NCBI GenBank assembly: GCA_965652545.1
Contig: CBFGWV010000174.1
Span: forward strand, 1 to 10,202
From: CBFGWV01 sp965652545
GTDB lineage: Bacteria > Pseudomonadota > Gammaproteobacteria > Competibacterales > Competibacteraceae
Reading direction: 5' to 3'
Length of the DNA stretch: 10,202 nt
Below, piece by piece: positions 1-5,288 of the stretch. The notes under the pieces are model-generated. The model worked only from the letters and a program-made list of their open reading frames with translations. It did not search any database and was not told where the DNA came from. The stretch's first letter is position 1; each line of letters begins with the position of its first letter. Position numbers and translations under genes: made by a program.

Positions 1-947
1 CCGAAGTTGCCCTCGGCGTTTTCGAAGTCGATCGGGTTGACCTTGTGCGGCATGGTGGACGAGCCGACTTCACCGGCGACGACCTTCTGCTTGAAATAGC
101 CGACCGAGATATATCCCCACACGTCGCGCGCCAGATCGGTGAGCACCGTGTTGGCGCGGGCGAGGGTGTTGGCGTACTCGGCGATGTAGTCGTGCGGCTC
201 GATCTGGATGGTGTACGGGTTCCAGCTCAGGCCCAGCCCCTGTTCAACCACGCCGCGCGCCAGTGCCGGCCAGTCGACGTCCGGATAGGCCGCGTAATGG
301 GCATTGAAATTGCCCACCGCGCCGTTGAGCTTGCCCAAAATGGCCACCTGGGCCAGTTGTTCGCGCTGGCGGCGCAGGCGATACGCAACATTGGCGATCT
401 CCTTACCCAACGTGGTGGGCGAGGCCGGCTGCCCGTGGGTGCGCGAGAGCATCGGCTGGTCGGCGAAATCGTGCGCCATACCGGTGAGCTGCTGCTCGAT
501 GCGTGCCAACGTCGGCAGCAAGACCTCGTCGCGCGCCAGTTTGAGCATGCGTCCGTAGGCGAGGTTGTTGATGTCCTCAGAGGTGCAGGCAAAGTGAAAG
601 AACTCGCTGATCCGGCGCAGTTCGGCATCTTCGGCCACTTGCTGCTTGAGCCAGTATTCCACAGCCTTCACATCGTGGTTGGTGGCCCGCTCGATGGCCT
701 TGACCGCATCGGCGCAGGATGCGTCGAACTCGCCCCCCAAGGCGCGCAGGCGGGCTTTGGCCCCCTCGCTCAGGGGCGGGATTTCAGGTATCCCAGGGTG
801 GTCGGCCAAAGCCTCCAACCAGCGGATTTCCACCTCCACGCGCTGACGGATCAAGCCGTACTCGCTGAATATCGGGCGTAGGGGGTCGGTCTTGGTCGCA
901 TAGCGACCGTCCACGGGTGACAAGGCCGTGAGAGGTGAGAGGTGCAT
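1..947 (-). CDS. purB: Adenylosuccinate lyase, 5' part (3' end beyond window)
   Basis: PurB makes two beta-eliminations of fumarate in purine synthesis: SAICAR to AICAR, and adenylosuccinate to AMP. It is a cytosolic homotetramer of the fumarase/aspartase superfamily. The visible 315 residues start MHLSPLTALSPVDGRY, the usual gammaproteobacterial PurB N-terminus. They include CTSEDINNLAYG (about 121-132), SRTHGQPASPTTLGKE (169-183) with the conserved His171, and the superfamily signature GSSTMPHKVNP (295-305) on the mobile catalytic loop. The ATG at 947-945 has a GGAG (complement of 953-956) five bases upstream. The usual length is about 455 residues, so roughly 140 C-terminal residues lie off the left edge; this is truncation by the window and the reading frame is intact. 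It is transcribed away from the HIT-fumC group. I see no recognisable PurR operator upstream. Identification is firm. Confidence 0.97.
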   Translation of the reverse strand, partial: MHLSPLTALSPVDGRYATKTDPLRPIFSEYGLIRQRVEVEIRWLEALADHPGIPEIPPLSEGAKARLRALGGEFDASCADAVKAIERATNHDVKAVEYWLKQQVAEDAELRRISEFFHFACTSEDINNLAYGRMLKLARDEVLLPTLARIEQQLTGMAHDFADQPMLSRTHGQPASPTTLGKEIANVAYRLRRQREQLAQVAILGKLNGAVGNFNAHYAAYPDVDWPALARGVVEQGLGLSWNPYTIQIEPHDYIAEYANTLARANTVLTDLARDVWGYISVGYFKQKVVAGEVGSSTMPHKVNPIDFENAEGNF

Positions 948-1004
948 GGCCGCTCCACAGGCAAGGCAGGGTATTCGAGGGCGCGTAGGATACACCAGAC
1001 GGGG

Positions 1005-1025
1005 TTTTCGGTTTTCGGTGTTCGG
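1005..1025. repeat. Short 7-nt tandem repeat (TTTTCGG type)
   Basis: Two exact copies of TTTTCGG (1005-1011 and 1012-1018) are followed by a variant TGTTCGG (1019-1025), then a more decayed CTTTCTG. It lies in the 162-nt divergent spacer between purB and the HIT gene. Elsewhere this spacer shows no convincing terminator or operator. The repeat may be a slippage-prone tract within the promoter region of either gene; its function is unknown. Confidence 0.6.
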
Positions 1026-1109
1026 CTTTCTGTCGGATGAGAAGACTACCCCGAAGGGCTCGGTTGCGTGACGATGAGTGCGCACGACGTCTGGAAACCT
1101 TGAAAACCT

Positions 1110-1529
1110 ATGCTCCAAACATTCGAACTCCATCCCCGCCTGGCAGCGGACACCGAACTGGTGCTCGACACCGCAGTCTGCCAGCTCCGTCTCCATCACG
1201 ATGCCCGTTGGCCCTGGCTGGTCCTGGTGCCACGCCGCCCCGATGTCGTCGGTTGGCATGACCTGGCGCCGGACGATGCTCACGCCGTGCTCGACGATAT
1301 GCTGCACGCGGCCCGCCTTCTGGAGCGCCTGCTGAGGCCTGATCGTGTCAATGTCGGTGCCCTGGGTAATCTCGTGCCCCAGCTGCACGTCCATGTCATT
1401 GCGCGGTTCGAAAACGACCCCGGTTGGCCCGGGCCGGTTTGGGGCTTTGGCAATGCCGCCGCCTATCCTGAGCCCGCGCGCGGCGCATTCATTGAACGCT
1501 TGCGACGGGCTTGGGCCGAACCCGCATAG
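1110..1529 (+). CDS. HIT-family nucleotide hydrolase
   Basis: This is a 139-residue histidine-triad (HIT) protein. Such proteins hydrolyse or transfer nucleotidyl groups, for example on diadenosine polyphosphates or AMP-lysine/AMP-NH2 type substrates; the substrate here cannot be read from sequence. The core motif is at residues 89-99, VPQLHVHVIAR: His93 aligns with the catalytic nucleophile and His95 with the last triad His, while the first triad position is Gln91. The family features NVGALGNLVPQLHVH and DPGWPGPVWG (103-112) match a common proteobacterial subgroup. The N-terminal half has the beta-strand segment WPWLVLVPRR (34-43). The ATG at 1110 has only a weak purine-rich stretch upstream (GGAAA near 1093), so translation may be modest. 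Its stop is 33 nt before fumC in the same direction, suggesting one operon. The family is certain, the exact reaction is not. Confidence 0.92.
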   Translation: MLQTFELHPRLAADTELVLDTAVCQLRLHHDARWPWLVLVPRRPDVVGWHDLAPDDAHAVLDDMLHAARLLERLLRPDRVNVGALGNLVPQLHVHVIARFENDPGWPGPVWGFGNAAAYPEPARGAFIERLRRAWAEPA

Positions 1530-1546
1530 AACGCCCTCATCCCGAC

Positions 1547-1553
1547 AAAGGAG
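1547..1553 (+). promoter_or_regulatory. Ribosome binding site of fumC
   Basis: AAAGGAG lies nine bases before the fumC ATG at 1563. It fixes this start against alternatives and fits independent, efficient translation of fumC within a shared transcript. Confidence 0.8.
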
Positions 1554-1562
1554 TCCCTCGCC

Positions 1563-2942
1563 ATGGCACAGATGCGAATCGAACACGACGGCTACGGGGA
1601 GGTACGCATCCCGGAGAATGCCCTGTACGGTGCCCACACTCAGCGTGCCGTCGACAACTTTCCCATCAGCGGGCTGACCCTGCCACCCCGGTTGATCCAC
1701 GCCCTGGGCGCGCTGAAAGCCGAGTGTGCGCGGGTCAACGGCGAGCTCAGTCTCATTCCGGTGAATAAAGCGGTGGCCATCGCCCGCGCTGCGGACCGCG
1801 TCGCCGCCGGCGAGCATGACGACGCCTTCCCGGTGGATGTGTTCCAGACCGGCTCCGGCACCAGCACCAATATGAACGTCAATGAGGTCATCGCCGCTCT
1901 GGCGGCTCAGGAGGGCGTGACGGTCCATCCCAATGACGATGTGAATTACGGCCAGAGCAGCAACGATGTCTTCCCCACCGTGTTGCACCTGGCCGCCGCC
2001 GATGCCTGCGCGCAGGTACTGCTGCCGGGATTGGCGGCGCTTGCCAGGACGATTCGCGGCCGCGCCGAAGAACTGGACGACGTCACCGTCACCGGTCGCA
2101 CCCATTTGATGGACGCCATGCCGGTGCGCCTGTCCCAGGTTCTAGGTGGTTGGGCCAGTCAGGTCGAGGCGGCACAGCAGCGGGTCGGGCAGGCGCAGCA
2201 TCGGGTATGCGCGGTGGTTCTCGGGGGTACGGCGGTCGGTACGGGTATCAACACCCATCGTGAATTTGCCGACATGGTCTGCCAGCACCTCGCTCGTCGG
2301 TTCAACCTGCCCGTGCGGGTGACGGACGACCGCTTCGCCGGCATGTCGGCACTGGATGAGGTGGTCGGCCTCTCGGGCGCGGTGCGCACGGCGGCGGTGG
2401 CCTTGATGAAGATCGCCAACGATTTGCGCTGGATGAACTCCGGCCCGATCGCCGGGTTGGGTGAGATCAGCCTGCCGGCCCTGCAGGCCGGCTCGTCCAT
2501 CATGCCCGGCAAAGTCAACCCGGTGATTCCCGAATCCGTCGCCATGGTCTGCGCCCAGGTCATCGGGCACGACGCCACCATCGCGCTGGCCGGGCAGTCG
2601 GGTAACTTCCAGCTCAACGTCATGTTGCCGGTGGTGGCCTACGACCTGGTCAATGCCATCGAATGGCTGGGGCGGGCGGCCGCCGTTCTCGCCGACAAGG
2701 CCATTGCCGGCTTCACCGTCAACCGCGAGGCAATTCAGTCCCGATTAAGTCGTAATCCCATATTGATAACCGCGTTGAATGCGCGGGTGGGATACGACCT
2801 GGGAGCCAGGATCGCCAAGACCGCTTATGCGCAGGGGCGGCCGCTCATCGATGTTGCGGCCGAAATGACCGAGCTGGAGCGGGGGGAGCTGGAACGCTTG
2901 CTGGACCCCGACCAGCTCACACGAGGCGGTATACCCGGCTAG
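1563..2942 (+). CDS. fumC: Fumarate hydratase class II
   Basis: FumC reversibly hydrates fumarate to L-malate in the TCA cycle. It is an iron-free cytosolic homotetramer. The 459 residues cover the whole family length (E. coli FumC has 467). The start MAQMRIEHDGYGEVRIPENALYGAHTQRAVDNF is diagnostic. Further motifs are GSGTSTNMNVNEVI (97-110), HPNDDVNYGQSSNDVFPT (122-139), TGRTHLMDA with His181 (177-185), GGTAVGTGIN (221-230) and the signature GSSIMPGKVNP (310-320) with catalytic Ser312. The C-terminal small domain (about 400-459) ends LDPDQLTRGGIPG, as in many proteobacterial FumC. Aspartase is the main alternative, but the N-terminus, the GRTHLMDA loop and PGKVNP (aspartases usually have PAKVNP) favour fumarase. 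All key residues are present. It is followed after 12 nt by an exported protein, with no terminator between. Confidence 0.96.
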   Translation: MAQMRIEHDGYGEVRIPENALYGAHTQRAVDNFPISGLTLPPRLIHALGALKAECARVNGELSLIPVNKAVAIARAADRVAAGEHDDAFPVDVFQTGSGTSTNMNVNEVIAALAAQEGVTVHPNDDVNYGQSSNDVFPTVLHLAAADACAQVLLPGLAALARTIRGRAEELDDVTVTGRTHLMDAMPVRLSQVLGGWASQVEAAQQRVGQAQHRVCAVVLGGTAVGTGINTHREFADMVCQHLARRFNLPVRVTDDRFAGMSALDEVVGLSGAVRTAAVALMKIANDLRWMNSGPIAGLGEISLPALQAGSSIMPGKVNPVIPESVAMVCAQVIGHDATIALAGQSGNFQLNVMLPVVAYDLVNAIEWLGRAAAVLADKAIAGFTVNREAIQSRLSRNPILITALNARVGYDLGARIAKTAYAQGRPLIDVAAEMTELERGELERLLDPDQLTRGGIPG

Positions 2943-2954
2943 GTGGTTACAGTG

Positions 2955-3725
2955 ATGAACACGCGATGGCTGTGCGCAGTATTCGGGTTTCTGATGATGG
3001 CGCCGAGCGCGATGATCAATGCGGATGTCGTGCGGGCAGGGCTGCCCGCCAGCGCTGCCTGCCTACCCATGGCGCAGGCGGGGTTGCACCGGGCGGTACG
3101 GGTGCCAGGCGACTGCGAAGGCGGCCTGATCAAGACCGACCGCAAATACGGATCGGGCGACGATGACAGCCAATGGTGGGACAAACGCGGCCGCGACCGG
3201 CGCTGGGACGATGACCGCAGGCATCACCGCCGCTGGGACGATCAACGGCGGGAAGGACGGTACCGGCGCGAACCGTTCCGCGACAATCGCTGGCGTCACG
3301 ACGACGATGATCGCCGCTACCGTTATGACGGTCGCCGCGACAAGGACGACGACGATGATGACGACTGGCGTGATGCCGCGGTTGCTGCGGCCGTGATCGG
3401 CGGTGTCGTCGTGCTCTCATCGATGATGGATCAGAATGGCGCACCGCCCCCATCTTATGGGGCGCCCCCCTCCGCGGTGCCCAACTGGGCCGTTGGCCGC
3501 TTCCGTGGCTACAATCGGGCCGCCGGTCAGCAGGTGGAGCTGGACATCCAGCCCAACGGTCAAGTGGTCGGCTATGCTGGCGGTGTGCCTGTCAACGGCG
3601 TCTGGAACAACGGTCTGCTGAACATGGCCGGCTACCAGTTCGAGGTCATTCCGCAGAGCGATGGTTTCCGCACACGCCCCGTCGGGGATGCCAGTCGCGA
3701 GGTTTACTACCAGCGGGTGTATTGA
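2955..3725 (+). CDS. Exported Arg/Asp-rich protein, function unknown
   Basis: The product has 256 residues and I do not recognise its family. Visible parts: a signal peptide (1 to about 23, MNTRWLCAVFGFLMMAPSAMINA); a short segment with Cys36 and Cys54 that could form a disulfide; a strongly charged region (about 63-139) rich in Arg and Asp with the decapeptide-like unit RRWDDDRRHH/RRWDDQRREG and a run of seven Asp (131-137); a hydrophobic stretch AAVAAAVIGGVVVLSSMM (141-158) that may span a membrane; a Pro-rich linker (163-176); and a C-terminal beta-rich domain (178-256) with repeated Gly/Asn turns (DIQPNGQVVGYAGGVPVNGVWNNG). I chose ATG 2955 because AGGTGG (2941-2946) sits eight bases upstream and it gives a clean signal peptide; in-frame GTGs at 2943 and 2952 are alternatives. 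The charged tract resembles periplasmic RcnB-like low-complexity regions, but this is only a resemblance. It is likely co-transcribed with fumC and coupled to the next gene. Confidence 0.88.
   Translation: MNTRWLCAVFGFLMMAPSAMINADVVRAGLPASAACLPMAQAGLHRAVRVPGDCEGGLIKTDRKYGSGDDDSQWWDKRGRDRRWDDDRRHHRRWDDQRREGRYRREPFRDNRWRHDDDDRRYRYDGRRDKDDDDDDDWRDAAVAAAVIGGVVVLSSMMDQNGAPPPSYGAPPSAVPNWAVGRFRGYNRAAGQQVELDIQPNGQVVGYAGGVPVNGVWNNGLLNMAGYQFEVIPQSDGFRTRPVGDASREVYYQRVY
3200..3243 (+). repeat. Internal 30-bp-spaced coding repeat
   Basis: CGCTGGGACGAT occurs at 3201-3212 and again at 3231-3242, exactly 30 bp apart and in frame. It encodes RRWDD twice (10-residue period) inside the charged region of the exported protein. 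This suggests the tract grew by short tandem duplication. Confidence 0.6.
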
Positions 3726-3727
3726 GC

Positions 3728-4078
3728 ATGGTCTATTCACATGCACTGTCGACCGGTCTTCTGCTTATGGTCTGTGCGCTGCCGATCGTGGCTCATGCCC
3801 AGGCCAGCGGTATCTTTCGCGGCACAGTGACCGATGAGGGCGGCGCCGGACTCTCCGGCGCCAAAGTCACCATCGGGCCGGAGGGTGGCGTAATCCTGCG
3901 TGCCACGGAGACGGCGACCTCCGGCCGATGGATGCTTTACGATCTGCCCGGCGCTGGCCCCTACGAACTGCGGGCCACGTTGGAGGGCTATCAGCCGGCA
4001 CAGCGCGTCGAGGCAGAGTTGAACAAAGGGCAGGTGCGCACGGTGGATTTCGTCCTGCTGCCGACGGTCAACCCTTAG
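3728..4078 (+). CDS. Small exported carboxypeptidase-regulatory-like domain protein
   Basis: This is a 116-residue protein. A signal peptide (1-24, cleavage probably AHA|QA) precedes a single beta-sandwich domain (about 28-111) of the CarboxypepD_reg / transthyretin-like type: GIFRGTVTDEGGAGLSGAKVTI, then a GRWMLYDLPGAGPYELRATLEGY core, then RTVDFVL. Such domains are non-catalytic and often occur in surface or periplasmic proteins (N-terminal plug-side extensions of TonB receptors, peptidase appendages), where they bind proteins or sugars. Here the domain stands alone. The ATG at 3728 lies two bases after the upstream stop and has no clear Shine-Dalgarno sequence, so it is probably translated by coupling to the preceding gene. 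That suggests the two exported products act together, which is an inference. Its stop overlaps the converging lysR stop by 4 bp. Confidence 0.9.
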   Translation: MVYSHALSTGLLLMVCALPIVAHAQASGIFRGTVTDEGGAGLSGAKVTIGPEGGVILRATETATSGRWMLYDLPGAGPYELRATLEGYQPAQRVEAELNKGQVRTVDFVLLPTVNP

Positions 4079-4953
4079 GCCGCCGCGGCGAGGGAGCGTT
4101 GCTGGCGGAACCAGTCGACGATGTGCGTCTCCAGCCGGTCTTGAATGGCGCAGACACGTTCGCGCTGTCGCAGCAGGCCGATCTGCTCCATGGGCAACGG
4201 CGGAAACCCTTCGTCCGCGCCCAATACGCGAAAGCTCTCCGGTATGGCCGCGCACGGCAGGACAGCGACGGCCAGGCCGGCGTCCACCACTGCGCGGATG
4301 CCCGTCAGGCTCATGCAGGTGCTGGCGATACGGTAGGGAATGCCAGCCTCGCCCAGCGCATCCAGCGCCCATTGACGCAACGCGCAGCCGGGATGGAACA
4401 AGGCCAGGGGCAGCGGGCGGCGCTCTTCGGTGCAATGCCGGTTGGACCCGACCCACACCACCGGCTCGCGGTGTAACGGAATAACGCCGGGGCGATCGAA
4501 CATGTTGGACACCAGCGCGATATCGACACTGCCCTCGGCGACGTGGTCGACCAGCTTGATGCTGCGTTCGCAGAAGATATCCACCTGCACCCGCGGATAG
4601 CTCTCGGCGAAACTGGCCAGGATGCGCGGCAGGTGTCCGCTGGTGTAGTCGTCGGGCGCCCCGAGCACCACATGCCCTTCCAGGTTGGTGGCACTGAAGG
4701 TGGCCAGCGCGTCGCGGTGCGCCTGGATGATCCGCCGCGCATGGCCGACCAGCCGCTCGCCGGCGCCGGTCAGGCGCATGACCCGCCCTTGGCGTTCGAA
4801 CAAGGGTTGGCCGATCAGCTCTTCGAGCTTGCGCATCTGCATGCTCACGGCCGACTGCGTGCGGTGCACGCGATCGGCCGCGGCGGCGAAACTGCCATGG
4901 TCGACGATGGCTAGAAACGTGCGCAGAAGGTCTGAATCCAGGAGCTCGCTCAT
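4075..4953 (-). CDS. LysR-type transcriptional regulator, LrhA/HexA-like
   Basis: This is a full-length (292 aa) LysR-family DNA-binding regulator. Residues about 5-66 form the winged helix-turn-helix (DLLRTFLAIVDHGSFAAAADRVHRTQSAVSMQMRKLEELIGQPLFER), including the recognition-helix segment QSAVSMQMRKLE. Residues about 92-285 are the two-lobed effector domain. The start LLDSDLLRTF and the piece HVVLGAPDDYTSGHLPRIL are typical of the LrhA/HexA/PecT subgroup, which controls motility, virulence or surface functions in enterobacteria; the effector is unknown. The ATG at 4953 has a weak purine-rich stretch upstream. A T-N11-A dyad lies 12-28 bp upstream and suggests autoregulation. The gene is divergent from a 62-codon ORF, the usual geometry for a LysR regulator and its target, and convergent with the small exported protein. 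The family is certain, the target is inferred. Confidence 0.95.
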   Translation of the reverse strand: MSELLDSDLLRTFLAIVDHGSFAAAADRVHRTQSAVSMQMRKLEELIGQPLFERQGRVMRLTGAGERLVGHARRIIQAHRDALATFSATNLEGHVVLGAPDDYTSGHLPRILASFAESYPRVQVDIFCERSIKLVDHVAEGSVDIALVSNMFDRPGVIPLHREPVVWVGSNRHCTEERRPLPLALFHPGCALRQWALDALGEAGIPYRIASTCMSLTGIRAVVDAGLAVAVLPCAAIPESFRVLGADEGFPPLPMEQIGLLRQRERVCAIQDRLETHIVDWFRQQRSLAAAA

Positions 4954-4964
4954 GGCGACTCTCG

Positions 4965-4981
4965 CTTCAATTAAACTGAAG
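4965..4981. promoter_or_regulatory. Putative LysR-type box (dyad T-N11-A)
   Basis: CTTCA (4965-4969) and TGAAG (4977-4981) form a perfect inverted repeat with a 7-nt A/T-rich spacer. T4967 and A4979 give the canonical T-N11-A spacing of LysR binding sites. It sits just upstream of the lysR start in the divergent spacer, where an autorepression site is expected. Nearby, TTAAACTGAA (4971-4980) recurs as TTGGACTGAA (5002-5011), 31 bp or about three helical turns away on the small-ORF side. Binding by this particular regulator is inferred. Confidence 0.55.
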
Positions 4982-4985
4982 GGTG

Positions 4986-5014
4986 ATTAAAGACCAATTC
5001 GTTGGACTGAACAA
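4986..5014 (-). promoter_or_regulatory. Candidate lysR promoter
   Basis: Read on the minus strand, TTGTTC (5014-5009), 17 bases, then TTTAAT (4991-4986) resembles a sigma-70 promoter with a good -10 (5/6) and a weak -35 (3/6). It would give a leader of about 25 nt. A second TTTAAT at 4975-4970 with TTGGTC 16 bases upstream is an alternative that falls inside the dyad but leaves a leader of only about 10 nt. Confidence 0.35.
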
Positions 5015-5047
5015 TACCCCCGGCGGACACTGGTGCCCATTCCAACC

Positions 5048-5052
5048 GGAGG
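5048..5052 (+). promoter_or_regulatory. Strong ribosome binding site of the small ORF
   Basis: GGAGG lies eight bases before the ATG at 5061. This near-perfect Shine-Dalgarno sequence is the main evidence that the 62-codon ORF is translated, and it decides the start over the internal ATG at 5088. Confidence 0.7.
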
Positions 5053-5060
5053 ATCGCACG

Positions 5061-5249
5061 ATGAACCCATACTTCCTCTTTGGCGCCATGGCCGGACGCC
5101 CGGTCCTACCCACCCCCACGAGCGAGCCGGACAGTGGTCGTTGGCTGTACCTGCTCATCGAGCGCGCTGCGACGCTTCCAGGATTTCGCCGCCAGACGGG
5201 CAAGCCCGCCCCGGCTCGCCCGGGCCAGGCGACACGGGCACGCCGGTAA
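5061..5249 (+). CDS. Small hypothetical protein divergent from lysR
   Basis: This 62-residue ORF (start MNPYFLFGAMAGRPVLPTP) matches no family I recognise. The N-terminus is mildly hydrophobic (YFLFGAMAG), the middle has an amphipathic-looking segment SGRWLYLLIERAATLPGF (25-42), and the tail (43-62) is basic and rich in Pro, Ala and Arg. There is no signal peptide, metal-binding motif or clear membrane helix. Support comes from a strong GGAGG at ideal spacing, its position directly divergent from a LysR regulator with shared operator-like DNA, and the lack of any competing gene in this stretch. Its stop is 12 nt from the converging acnA stop and just before a perfect hairpin. It could be a LysR-controlled small protein. 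A leader peptide or a non-coding transcript are alternatives. Confidence 0.55.
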   Translation: MNPYFLFGAMAGRPVLPTPTSEPDSGRWLYLLIERAATLPGFRRQTGKPAPARPGQATRARR

Positions 5250-5254
5250 GGCGG

Positions 5255-5288
5255 TACGTGCTCAGGCAGCCAGTTGCCTGAGCACGTA
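5255..5288. terminator. Perfect 14-bp hairpin at the converging acnA/small-ORF ends
   Basis: TACGTGCTCAGGCA (5255-5268) is exactly complementary in reverse to 5275-5288, with a 6-nt loop. It covers the last codons and the stop of acnA and starts six bases after the small-ORF stop. No T-run follows on either strand, so it is not a standard intrinsic terminator. It may block 3' exonucleases, pause polymerase or act as a terminator for both converging transcripts. The structure is certain, the role is not. Confidence 0.5.

Noticed and set aside
45..881. 278-codon plus-strand open frame opposite purB
   Set aside because: It is antisense to an intact, motif-rich purB, and its translation has no recognisable family features.
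3737..4456. 239-codon minus-strand open frame across the small exported gene and lysR
   Set aside because: It overlaps two genes with clear domains, and its product is Arg/Pro-rich with no recognisable domain.
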